Part shown: positions 1 to 8,347 of the stretch, one piece after another
How the letters are laid out: every line of letters begins with the position of its first letter
How positions within the stretch are numbered: the stretch's first letter is position 1
Source of the DNA: Microthrixaceae bacterium
Lineage (GTDB): Bacteria; Actinomycetota; Acidimicrobiia; Acidimicrobiales; Microtrichaceae
Assembly (NCBI GenBank): GCA_023957995.1
Contig: JAMLGK010000016.1
Coordinates: forward strand, 1-64,000
Direction of reading: 5' to 3'
Length of the DNA stretch: 64,000 bases
Notes under the pieces: model-generated
Databases searched by the model: none
Told to the model about the DNA's origin: nothing
What the model saw: only the letters and a program-made list of their open reading frames with translations
Made by a program: the position numbers and the translations under genes

Positions 1-2305
1 TGGAGCCGAACCCCTGGTTGTCGGCACCGCCGTCGATCCGCGTGGCGGTAGCGGTCACGTTCGATCCCACCAGAGCATCTGCACCGGTGTGGACGAGGTT
101 CGCCGTCAGCCCGGTTCCGGGGGCCACATCGACGTAGCCCAGGTAGGAGCGGGCGTCGTTGCCCGACGACGAGGCGTTCGCGAAGAACTCCACCCTGTAC
201 CGACCCGTCGTGGCTCCAGCAGCGTCGAGGTCGAACACGGCGGTGAAGCTGTCATCGACGGCCTCGGCAGAGGTGAGCGTCGGATGGTTCAGGTAGTCGT
301 TGGCGGCACCCGCGGTCTCGCCGGTCACCGACAGTGGGTTCCTGCCGAAGTCCTCATAGGTGTTGAACGCGCCGTTGAAGGCCACATTCGTGTCGATGAG
401 TGCAGCGAGGTCGATCCCACTGCCGTTGGGTGTACCGGGGAACGCGGCGTTGGGAACGGTGTCGTGAATGCTGTTCCCGAGAACCGCCACGGCGCTCGGA
501 GCCCCGTAGAAGGGGACGCTGTCGATCTCGGCGCTCGCCACCACGATCCCGCCGACCTGGTTGCCGGAGATGTCGTTGCCGTCACCGGGAGCGGCGCCGC
601 CGACGAGAACCTCATCCACCTCACCCAGAACGAAGATCCCGATCGAGTTCGGCTGCGTCAGCGAGGGGTCCACGGCGCCGAGGGCGTTCGGGCCGATCTC
701 GTTTCCCTGGATACGGATGTCGGTCGGGCTGCTGAACAACCCCACCAGCCCGATGTTCGCCACCGTGTTGCCCGAGACGAGGTTCGCACCCTCGCCGGTC
801 GAGTTGCCGATCTGGATGTCGGCGGCATCGTTCCCTGCATTGATGCCGAAGATCTGGTTCGGTCGAGCGACCAGGCCGGATGCGTCGGTACCGATTCGGT
901 TGCCCAGCAGAGAAACACCACTTGCGTCGAGGATGGCAACCCCCGACGCCGTGTTCGCCGAGATGAGGTTGCCGGCACCCGGCGCCGTTCCACCGACGGT
1001 CACATCGGTGGAACCGTCGGAGATGCTGACGCCCTGCTGGGCGTTGCCCATGGCGGTCGTTCCGTCGATCGCCAGCCCGATGATGTTTCCCCGGATCGAC
1101 GTCCCGGTGGAGCTGTCGACCCCGATTCCGTGATTCGCGTTGTTCGAGATGAGGTTGGATTCCCCTCCCGGTCCACCGATGACGGTGTCGATGCAACCGG
1201 ACTGCAGGATGCCGGCATCCCCATTGGGGAGTGCGGTGGTTCCCGACCAGTCGGTCCCGATCCGGTTGCCGGTGATCCGGAGGTTCGTCGTGTCGGCCGG
1301 AGCGACGCCCATGGAGGCGTTCCCGGAGATGATGTTCATCTCGGAGAGTTCGTCGCCCCCCAACAAGAAGTTGTCCACGTTGTCGATCGAGAGCCCGCCG
1401 GCCCCGCCGGGGACGGAGTTCCCGATGGCTGTCTCGCCGTCCGCCGCAACACCGATGTAGTTGCCCTGCACGATCCAGTCATCGCCGCCGGAGTTGGGAG
1501 AGATCGCGGTCTGGTCGTTGCCCACGATCACGTTGCGGTCCGCCGGGTCGGGCCCACCGATCCTGACACCGGAGTTGATTCCGGACGACTGGCACACACC
1601 GCAGCCGACATTGCCGGCATCGACGAGTCCTGTGTGGTCCGTACCTATGTAGTTCCCGGCGACGGTGACGTCGGGGGCTCCTACGCCGATGGCGGTCGGA
1701 TCGTTCGAACCGGTCGGAGTCTCACCGAGTCCCATGTTGATGATCGACAGGCCCCGGATCGAACTTCCGACAGCGGGTGGCTGGAAATCGAATGCGTTCT
1801 CGCCTGCTCCGGCTGTCATTCCCGCGGCGGAGCCATCCACCTCGACGAGGATCCGGGTGTTGAGCGGCTGCGGATTCGGTGCGGTGTTGGCGAGCGCACC
1901 GGGTTGGCTGAAGCCGTTGATGTCGACCGGGTCGGCCAGTGAGGGCAGTCGCGAGGTGAGCGAGATTCGGTAGCCGTTCTGTCCGCCGTTGGTGAAGTCG
2001 GGTGCTCCGGCGATGTTGAACGCGATCTGGTCGGCCCCCGATCCCGCGTCGCATTCACCGGCGGTCGAGAACGGTGAGAAGTCGAAGTTGGCGGAGTTGA
2101 CCGCTTCGCGCAGTGTGCAGACCCCGTCGTCGGCGATCACGTCGCTCGATGAGTTGACCACGATCAGGGTGGCCGCCGAGGCATCGCTCTGGAGCAGGCC
2201 GACCATGGCGGCGAGAACGGCCGTGACGACCATCGCGACGGTGCTTCCCCGCACAGCACGACTCGCCTCGCCGCGGATCCTGTTCCCGGAACGTCTGTAC
2301 TCCAT
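1..2305 (-). CDS. Secreted right-handed beta-helix protein (CSLREA-like), C-terminus beyond window
   Basis: A single frame is open from an ATG at 2305 to the window edge, so at least 768 residues are present and the C-terminus is missing. The first ~45 residues are a signal peptide (basic start, then a hydrophobic stretch ending in Ala-rich sequence). Residues ~60-75 contain the VCTLREAVNSAN motif that opens CSLREA-type surface proteins. The rest is made of imperfect repeats of GNYIGT, GNIIG and IGGP type, the coils of a parallel beta-helix. This predicts an exported or cell-surface protein, possibly an adhesin or polysaccharide-binding protein; no catalytic residues could be assigned. It lies 122 bp downstream of the diguanylate cyclase on the same strand. 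Several ORFs in other frames here are shadows. Confidence 0.85.
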   Translation of the reverse strand, partial: MEYRRSGNRIRGEASRAVRGSTVAMVVTAVLAAMVGLLQSDASAATLIVVNSSSDVIADDGVCTLREAVNSANFDFSPFSTAGECDAGSGADQIAFNIAGAPDFTNGGQNGYRISLTSRLPSLADPVDINGFSQPGALANTAPNPQPLNTRILVEVDGSAAGMTAGAGENAFDFQPPAVGSSIRGLSIINMGLGETPTGSNDPTAIGVGAPDVTVAGNYIGTDHTGLVDAGNVGCGVCQSSGINSGVRIGGPDPADRNVIVGNDQTAISPNSGGDDWIVQGNYIGVAADGETAIGNSVPGGAGGLSIDNVDNFLLGGDELSEMNIISGNASMGVAPADTTNLRITGNRIGTDWSGTTALPNGDAGILQSGCIDTVIGGPGGESNLISNNANHGIGVDSSTGTSIRGNIIGLAIDGTTAMGNAQQGVSISDGSTDVTVGGTAPGAGNLISANTASGVAILDASGVSLLGNRIGTDASGLVARPNQIFGINAGNDAADIQIGNSTGEGANLVSGNTVANIGLVGLFSSPTDIRIQGNEIGPNALGAVDPSLTQPNSIGIFVLGEVDEVLVGGAAPGDGNDISGNQVGGIVVASAEIDSVPFYGAPSAVAVLGNSIHDTVPNAAFPGTPNGSGIDLAALIDTNVAFNGAFNTYEDFGRNPLSVTGETAGAANDYLNHPTLTSAEAVDDSFTAVFDLDAAGATTGRYRVEFFANASSSGNDARSYLGYVDVAPGTGLTANLVHTGADALVGSNVTATATRIDGGADNQGFGS

Positions 2306-2427
2306 CGAGCACCATCGGCACCTCGGCTCTCCGCTTGAGGGCGCCGCTCGGAGGCGAGAGCTCGTGACCCGCTCGTTCGACGGCATTCGGACGGCCCGGC
2401 CCGGCCGAGCAGCCGGGAAGCCGGTGC

Positions 2428-3696
2428 TCAGTGCTCGGTGGCCATGGCGACGACCGCGCCGCCACCCCGCTTGGCCCGGTAGCTGGCCTCATCGGCTCGG
2501 ATCCGCAACTCGGGCACGTCGGTCGAGGGGCCCTTGGCGACACCGACGCTGGCCCCGACGCGCACCTGGCCTTCACCGACGTCGATCGGTTCGCAGATTG
2601 CTGCCACCAGCCGGCCGGCCATGGCCGCCAGGTCGTGGTCCGAGGTCAGGTCGGGGCATACGACCATGAACTCGTCCCCGCCCGTCCGCGCGGTGTGGTC
2701 GACCATCCTCACCGCGGACACGATGCGATCGGCAACCACCCTGAGCACCTCGTCACCAGCGGCATGCCCCGCGGAGTCATTGACGTACTTGAAGCGGTCG
2801 AGGTCCAGCGCGATCACACCGATGTCGGTGCCCGGGACCAGTGTGTCGATGTACTCCTCCAGACCAGCGCGGTTCGCAAGCCCGGTCAACGGGTCGTGGA
2901 TCGCCGCCTGGTGGAGTTGCTGCATCAGCTGCCGGCGCTCCTCGATGTCCTCGACCTGGGTGAGGAAGTGCCGGGGCTCGCCGTCCTCACCACGGAGCAG
3001 GGTCGTGGTCGCCCGGGTCCACACCGGTAGTCCGTCGACCGACACGAAACGCTTCTCCAGCGAGAAGCTGGGGGTCGTGCCGTCCAACAGTTCCACCGCT
3101 GCATCGACGGTCCTGTTGAGGTCCTCCGGATGGGTCGTGTCGAGAACGGAGGTGTCGAGCAGATCACTGTGCGAGCGCCCGAGCAGGTCACACATCGCCT
3201 GGTTGACCCGCACGTACTGTCCCTCCAGCGTGGTGAGGGCCATCCCGATGGGGCTTCGGTCGAAGGCCTGTTCGAAGCGCCCGTTGTCGCTGCGGGTGCG
3301 CGCGGTCGTCCAACTGGGGTCCACATCTGCATCGAGTTGCACGCTGCCCGTCCAACCGACGGTCCGGCCCAACTCGTCGACGACCCTCTCGGCAGTACCG
3401 CGTACAGCCGTCTCGGTTCCGTCGGGCCGCTGGATCCGGAAGCGACGGTCGAACACTGCGTCGTACTGCACCGCTGTCCACCACGCCCCCACGACCTCGG
3501 CTCGGTCCCCGGGGTGCACCAGCGTCATCCAGCGGTCTCCCAGCGCGGCCTCGGGAGGTGCACCGGTCAACTCACACCAACGTCTGTTGACCGTCTCGAC
3601 GCGACCGTCCGGGTCGCTGAGGAACACCGCCGCCGGCGATCGCTCCAGAACCGCGTTCAGGATTGCCTTCTCACAGCGCGTCCGACCGTCATCCAC
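2428..3696 (-). CDS. PAS-PAS-GGDEF diguanylate cyclase
   Basis: Predicted cytosolic enzyme making cyclic di-GMP from two GTP. Two PAS sensor domains lie at about residues 12-125 and 145-255, the second followed by a PAC-like segment ending VEDIEERR. The GGDEF domain (about 265-415) has DPLTGLANR, DLDRFKYVND and an intact RTGGDEF catalytic loop. An RMVD sequence lies exactly five residues before GGDEF, the standard RxxD product-inhibition site. No transmembrane segment is visible, so the signal is probably intracellular. The start is GTG; no better in-frame start lies upstream. Its neighbour downstream is a large exported beta-helix protein, a plausible c-di-GMP-controlled surface output, but that link is inference. 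Confidence 0.93.
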   Translation of the reverse strand: MDDGRTRCEKAILNAVLERSPAAVFLSDPDGRVETVNRRWCELTGAPPEAALGDRWMTLVHPGDRAEVVGAWWTAVQYDAVFDRRFRIQRPDGTETAVRGTAERVVDELGRTVGWTGSVQLDADVDPSWTTARTRSDNGRFEQAFDRSPIGMALTTLEGQYVRVNQAMCDLLGRSHSDLLDTSVLDTTHPEDLNRTVDAAVELLDGTTPSFSLEKRFVSVDGLPVWTRATTTLLRGEDGEPRHFLTQVEDIEERRQLMQQLHQAAIHDPLTGLANRAGLEEYIDTLVPGTDIGVIALDLDRFKYVNDSAGHAAGDEVLRVVADRIVSAVRMVDHTARTGGDEFMVVCPDLTSDHDLAAMAGRLVAAICEPIDVGEGQVRVGASVGVAKGPSTDVPELRIRADEASYRAKRGGGAVVAMATEH

Positions 3697-3785
3697 ACGG
3701 GTCCCATCGTCACAACCGTGGGCCCGCTGGAGAACTTGTCGGTGGAAACCCGACGGTGGAGCCCTCCGAGCGGATGTCGGTGCTG

Positions 3786-6098
3786 TCAGGACTCGATCGG
3801 CACCGAATCGGTCGTGGCCCCGGTCGGTTCATCGGAGTCGGAGGTCTCGGGTTCTCCCTCGATGCTGATGTTCGGCATGATCACATCCAGCCAGTGCGGT
3901 ATCCACCAGCCGGCCCTGCGCATCAGACGCATCAGCGAAGGCACCAACAGCATCCGCACGATGAGCGCGTCGACCAGAACGCCCACTGCGAGCCCGAGGC
4001 CGATCTGCTTGACCATCGGGCTGGGGTTGGACACGAACGACACGAACACCGCGAACATCACCAACGCCGCAGAGATGATGACCCGACCGGTGGTGCCCAG
4101 GGAGCGTTCCACCGCGTCAGACGGATCGCCGGTGCTGAGGTACTCCTCCTGCATGCGGCTCATCAGGAACACCTCGTAGTCCATCGACAGTCCGAAGACG
4201 ATCGCGAACACCAACAGGGGGACGAAGGACACGATGTCGACCTTCGTGTCCATGCCGATCAGGCCGCTGAGCCAACCCCACTGGAACACTGCCACCAGCA
4301 CCCCGAACGTGGCTGCGATGGTCAGCAGGTTCATGAGCACCGCCTTGATCCCGATCAGCACGGAGCGGAACACCACCAACAGCAACAGGAACGCCCCTCC
4401 GAGAACTGCGCCCATGAACAGCGGCATGGCATCGACGATCGCCGCATCCAGATCGATGATCGTGGCCGTGAGACCTCCCACGTGGGCCTGACCCTCGAGC
4501 GGGGTGCCGTCGAGGGCTGCAGGGATGCTCTGTGACCGCAGGGTCCGAACCAGGTCGCTGGTCGCCGGATCGTCGGGGCCCGTTGTCGGTTGGACCTGGA
4601 TCGCGAACGCGGTGGGACTGGGGGTGACGTCGGGAAGCGGCGGGCTGACGGTCTGCACGCCGGGTGTGTCGGCGAGGTTCTGTTGCAGCCCCGCCACGAC
4701 GGCCGCCATGTCGGCGTCGATGGTGCCGGCGTCGTCGGCTGCGTCACCGCCAGCATTCCCATCGGCTCCGTCGCTGTCGGTGTCGGTGTCGGTGTCCGAG
4801 GTGGTCCCGCCGGTCTCGGCCACCACGATCAGCTCGCCGTTGACACCCGGTCCGAATCCGTGGGCCAGGATGTCGTACGCCTGCTTCTGGGTCATCTCGG
4901 GCGGATCGGCGTCATCGCCGACCCAGCCGGTCTGCAGGTCGCGGACCGGAGAGGCGAGCACGACCATGACGAGCACCGCTGCAGCGGCGACCACCACCGG
5001 GTGCTTGGTCACGAGCCGGGCCAGACCGACGAACAGGCCACTGGACGCGGGACGGGTCATCTCGATCGGCTCACCCCGACGCCACGTGAACAACCGGGTT
5101 CCCACCGCCCCGCCGAGAGCGGGCACCAGGGTGACCGCGGCGATCACCATGATGATCACGTAGAGGGCAGCGACGAGACCCATCTGGCTGATGAGCGGGA
5201 TTCCGACTATGACCAACGCCACCGTCGCCAGGCAGATGGTTATGCCGGCGAACATCACCGCTCGCCCAGCGGTCGAGAGCGCCCGCGACATCGCTTCTTC
5301 GGGGGTGTGACCCGCTGCGAGCTCGCCGTATGCACGGGTGAGTATGAACAGCGAGTAGTCCACACCCACTCCGAGGCCGAGCATCGTGCCGAGCGTCGGA
5401 CCCACGGTCGGAATGGTGAAGACGTTCTCGAGCAGCGTGACCAGGGCGCCGGCGAACATCACGCCGATGATTGCGTTGACGATCGGGAGGGAAGCGATGA
5501 ACACCGACCGGAACACCAACAACAACAGCACCAGCGCCACGGCCAGGCCTATCTCGTCCGCGTAGTCCGACAAGGTGGAGGTCGGTGGATTGAACGTGTC
5601 GACGAGGCTGCCGCCGAACTGCACGTTCAGCCCGGCGTCGACGGAGTTCTGAGCGGCCCCCACGACCTTGTCGAAGGAGTCCTCCGGTAGGTCCTTCGAC
5701 GCCGCAGGGAACAGCACGGTCGCGTAGGCGATGGTTCCGTTCGGGGAACTCTGCGAGTTGAGGAGTTGTGTGCTGGCGGCCAGCGGATTGCTGACCGATG
5801 CGACCCCGTCGATTGACTCGAGGTTGGCGATGGTCTGCTGGATCGCGTCCTCGAACTCGTCGACGGTCTCACCGGTGGTCTCGAACACCACCTGGGCGCT
5901 GGTACCGGCCAGTTGCGGGAAGTCCGACGAGAGGACGTCGAGGGCATCCTGTGAATCTGAGCCCGGGATCGAGAAGTCGTTGGTCGTCTCGCCGCCCCAC
6001 TTCGATGCGGCCAGACTCGTCCCCACGGCGACGAGGATCCACACACCGAGGACCACCCAGTGGTGTCGAGCGCATGTTCGGCCGAGGAATTTGAGCAT
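3786..6098 (-). CDS. MMPL/RND-family transporter
   Basis: 770-residue membrane transporter of the MMPL branch of the RND superfamily, which exports lipids or hydrophobic compounds using the proton gradient. It has the duplicated layout: TM1 near residue 15-32, a large extracytoplasmic loop, a TM bundle containing GVGVDYSLFIL (~245-255), a second extracytoplasmic loop and a second bundle with GLSMDYEVFL. The Asp-Tyr pairs are typical of MMPL proton-relay segments. The second loop carries an acidic insert beginning SDTDTDTDSDGAD, encoded in part by hexamer repeats at 4776-4793, probably a disordered linker. AAGGA lies upstream of the ATG. It is 120 bp downstream of a coiled-coil lipoprotein gene, a possible periplasmic accessory. 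Substrate unknown. Confidence 0.9.
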   Translation of the reverse strand: MLKFLGRTCARHHWVVLGVWILVAVGTSLAASKWGGETTNDFSIPGSDSQDALDVLSSDFPQLAGTSAQVVFETTGETVDEFEDAIQQTIANLESIDGVASVSNPLAASTQLLNSQSSPNGTIAYATVLFPAASKDLPEDSFDKVVGAAQNSVDAGLNVQFGGSLVDTFNPPTSTLSDYADEIGLAVALVLLLLVFRSVFIASLPIVNAIIGVMFAGALVTLLENVFTIPTVGPTLGTMLGLGVGVDYSLFILTRAYGELAAGHTPEEAMSRALSTAGRAVMFAGITICLATVALVIVGIPLISQMGLVAALYVIIMVIAAVTLVPALGGAVGTRLFTWRRGEPIEMTRPASSGLFVGLARLVTKHPVVVAAAAVLVMVVLASPVRDLQTGWVGDDADPPEMTQKQAYDILAHGFGPGVNGELIVVAETGGTTSDTDTDTDSDGADGNAGGDAADDAGTIDADMAAVVAGLQQNLADTPGVQTVSPPLPDVTPSPTAFAIQVQPTTGPDDPATSDLVRTLRSQSIPAALDGTPLEGQAHVGGLTATIIDLDAAIVDAMPLFMGAVLGGAFLLLLVVFRSVLIGIKAVLMNLLTIAATFGVLVAVFQWGWLSGLIGMDTKVDIVSFVPLLVFAIVFGLSMDYEVFLMSRMQEEYLSTGDPSDAVERSLGTTGRVIISAALVMFAVFVSFVSNPSPMVKQIGLGLAVGVLVDALIVRMLLVPSLMRLMRRAGWWIPHWLDVIMPNISIEGEPETSDSDEPTGATTDSVPIES

Positions 6099-6218
6099 CG
6101 CTGTGTTCCTTCATCTCCGAGTTCGGACTCGCCTGCAGTGGCTGTTCCGGTCCAACGAGGCCTTCGCGCCGGTAGCGGACGCGGACCCCGGCTGTGCCGG
6201 GGCGTTGAGCGGACCGCG

Positions 6219-6815
6219 TCAGCCGGTCGGATCGTCCGACGCGGCATCCGGTTCGGGCACCGGGGGATCCGTGACCGCCGGGGCCGTCGTCGGTGTCGCG
6301 GGCACCGTCGGCGTGGTGGCTGTGGTCGGCGTGGTCGGCGTGGTCGGCGTGGTCGGATCCGGAGGTGACCAGTTCGCGATGGTCGCCTGTATCTGCGCTA
6401 TCGCTGCCTGGACGTCAGCGGCCGACACCGTGCCGCCGGCCAGGAGTGCCGACAGCGCGTCGAGTTCGCTGCTCAGCTCGTCCAGCTGGGCCAGCAGCGC
6501 GGGATCTCCCGACGCACCGGCCTTCAACGCATCGACCTTGGCCTGCATGCTCGCCACCGAAGCCTGCAGATCTGCGACCTCGGCCGAGGTGAGCTCACCC
6601 TTTTCCGCCACCGAGGCCTTCATCTCGGCCAGCTGCGCCGACATGTCGGCCAACTGGGCCTGCAATGCCGACGCCTTCGAAGTGGTGGTGGATGCCTGCG
6701 GAAACGTGGTGGTCGAACCGCTGTCATCCGACGAGCAGGCGGCTCCCAGCAACAGAACCGGCCCCACGGCCAACGAAACAGCCAGCAGGCGACCCCTGTG
6801 GGCGAGAACAGACAT
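6219..6815 (-). CDS. Coiled-coil putative lipoprotein
   Basis: 198 residues. The ATG at 6815 is preferred over the GTG at 6902 because it begins directly with a signal peptide (MSVLAHRGRLLAVSLAVG) and has a G-rich stretch eight bases upstream. LLGAACSSDD is a somewhat atypical lipobox, with Cys as the lipidated residue. Residues ~45-130 are Ala/Leu/Gln heptad-like sequence predicting coiled coil; the tail (~135-198) is Pro/Thr-rich with TTP repeats. It resembles extracytoplasmic spacer or periplasmic-adaptor-like lipoproteins, but no family is recognised. Location just upstream of the MMPL transporter suggests, without proving, a joint role in envelope export. Confidence 0.75.
   Translation of the reverse strand: MSVLAHRGRLLAVSLAVGPVLLLGAACSSDDSGSTTTFPQASTTTSKASALQAQLADMSAQLAEMKASVAEKGELTSAEVADLQASVASMQAKVDALKAGASGDPALLAQLDELSSELDALSALLAGGTVSAADVQAAIAQIQATIANWSPPDPTTPTTPTTPTTATTPTVPATPTTAPAVTDPPVPEPDAASDDPTG
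6322..6357. repeat. Four 9-bp tandem repeats in lipoprotein tail
   Basis: Unit GTGGTCGGC, last copy one base different. On the minus strand it encodes the Thr-Thr-Pro repeats of the lipoprotein tail. The unit is a multiple of three, so copy-number changes keep frame. Confidence 0.9.
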
Positions 6816-7047
6816 CTGGATATCCCCCCGTCGACCGGTGGACGAAACATCCGGAATCGATCCGGGCATCCGGTCGGACACCAGAGCATCGTAGGTGCTC
6901 ACGGGTGGGGCAACCGACCCCGGCCGTCTTCGCTTTCGAGCGGAGCACTCGGCATGTTCTCACCTTCCGCCGGAGTGGGGAACGTCGGGAGTTCGACCTC
7001 CGGGGGGTTCCCGCAACCGGCCACGGTGCTCCGGTAGGGTCCCCGCG

Positions 7048-8235
7048 ATGTCCCAACGACAAGCGATCAGTTACCGCGCAGTCGTCGGCGCGATCGTGCT
7101 GATGCTCACCCTGGGCGCCTGTTCCTCGGGCTCCGGTGACACCAGCGGCGACGGCTCCTCGTCCGACGACCCTGCGTCCTCGGACGACCCTGCCTCCCCC
7201 GACGGCACTGCTTCCCCCGACGGCGCGGGGCTCGGGGACGCAATCGCGTCCAACACCCGGGGCCAGCGCGTGCGGACACTCGGACAGGGAGCTCCGGTGC
7301 TGAGCCCTCAGACACCCCGGGACAGGTTGGCGAACGGCCTCGCACCGGCGGTGGGAGCACCCCTGTTCGAAGGTGACTACGCAGACCCGTTCGTGCTGGC
7401 CGTCGGCCCGGTGCTGTACCTCTACACGACCAACACCGTCGATCAGAACGTTCCCGTACTCAAGTCGGCGGCAGGATTCGTGGGGGTACCCACCGGCGAC
7501 GCCCTGCCCGAACTCCCCGACTGGACCGAGCCCGGTCTCGTGTGGGCACCCTCGGTGCTGCAGACAGACGACGGCTTCGTGCTCTACTACACCTCCAAGG
7601 ACTCCGAGTCGGACCTGCAGTGCGTGGGCGCGGCCTTCTCCGAAACACCCACCGGCCCGTTCGTCGATGACCAGGGCGGCCCCTTCGTGTGCCAGCGGGA
7701 TCTGGGAGGGACCATCGATGCGAGCCCCTTCGTCGACGAGGACGGAACCAAGTGGTTGCTCTACAAGAACGACGGCAACTGCTGCGACATCCTGACCGAG
7801 ATCTGGAGCCAGAAACTCTCCGACGACGGCCTCAGCCTCGAGGGTGATCCGGTTTCACTGCTGCAGACCAGCGAGTCCTGGGAGGGTCCGCTGATCGAGG
7901 GACCCAGCATGACCCAGAGCGGAGACCGGTACTGGCTGCTGTACTCCGCCAACTGGTGGGACAGCGCCGACTACACCGTCGGCGCCGCTTCCTGTGATTC
8001 GCCGACAGGTCCCTGCACCAAGGTCGGGCAACCGTGGCTGGCGAGTCACCACGAGGCATCCGGTCCGGGCGGTGCAGAGGACTTCACCGACGTCCAGGGC
8101 AACCACTGGGTCGTCTACCACGCCTGGACATCCGACACGATCGGCTACGACGACGGCGGTACGCGCTCGTTGTTCGCGGTTCCGCTCGATCTCGATGGAG
8201 AGGTTCCGGTGCCTGCAGGGGTCGACGGCAGCTGA
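7048..8235 (+). CDS. GH43-like glycoside hydrolase lipoprotein
   Basis: 395 residues. ATG 7048 is chosen because the signal peptide and lipobox LGAC (Cys25) follow at once; the upstream in-frame extension is basic and unstructured. Residues 26-65 are a Ser/Asp/Pro/Ala linker. Residues ~105-395 match the five-bladed propeller of family GH43: Asp113 in YADPF is the likely general base, Asp224 in IDASPF the pKa modulator, and Glu284 in LIEGP the general acid. Such enzymes cleave arabinose- or xylose-containing glycans, so a membrane-anchored extracellular enzyme acting on plant or algal polysaccharide is expected; the exact substrate cannot be read. It is divergent from the coiled-coil lipoprotein across 232 bp. 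Confidence 0.85.
   Translation: MSQRQAISYRAVVGAIVLMLTLGACSSGSGDTSGDGSSSDDPASSDDPASPDGTASPDGAGLGDAIASNTRGQRVRTLGQGAPVLSPQTPRDRLANGLAPAVGAPLFEGDYADPFVLAVGPVLYLYTTNTVDQNVPVLKSAAGFVGVPTGDALPELPDWTEPGLVWAPSVLQTDDGFVLYYTSKDSESDLQCVGAAFSETPTGPFVDDQGGPFVCQRDLGGTIDASPFVDEDGTKWLLYKNDGNCCDILTEIWSQKLSDDGLSLEGDPVSLLQTSESWEGPLIEGPSMTQSGDRYWLLYSANWWDSADYTVGAASCDSPTGPCTKVGQPWLASHHEASGPGGAEDFTDVQGNHWVVYHAWTSDTIGYDDGGTRSLFAVPLDLDGEVPVPAGVDGS
7159..7227. repeat. 18-bp in-frame repeats in GH43 lipoprotein linker
   Basis: Almost four degenerate 18-bp units (7159, 7177, 7195, and a 15-bp partial at 7213) encode SSDDPA, SSDDPA, SPDGTA and SPDGA just after the lipidated Cys. This is a flexible linker built by tandem duplication. 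Confidence 0.8.
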
Positions 8236-8347
8236 CCCCTGCTGCTCTGGGCCCGACCCGGACCCCGGGCGCCCCGGTAAACCTCCCGACCGCCCGCGAC
8301 GTGCGACGACTCGGGCATGTCGGCACCCATCCGTACACTGCGGTGCA

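Noticed and set aside
89-1942. 617-residue open frame on the + strand across the beta-helix gene
   Set aside because: It is antisense to the long minus frame, lacks domain sense and is low in hydrophobic periodicity. The minus-strand frame has a signal peptide, CSLREA motif and beta-helix repeats.
7994-8347. Longer SNF2 start at 7994
   Set aside because: It would overlap the GH43 gene by over 200 bp and adds Arg/Pro-rich unstructured residues; ATG 8348 begins directly before the SWIM region.
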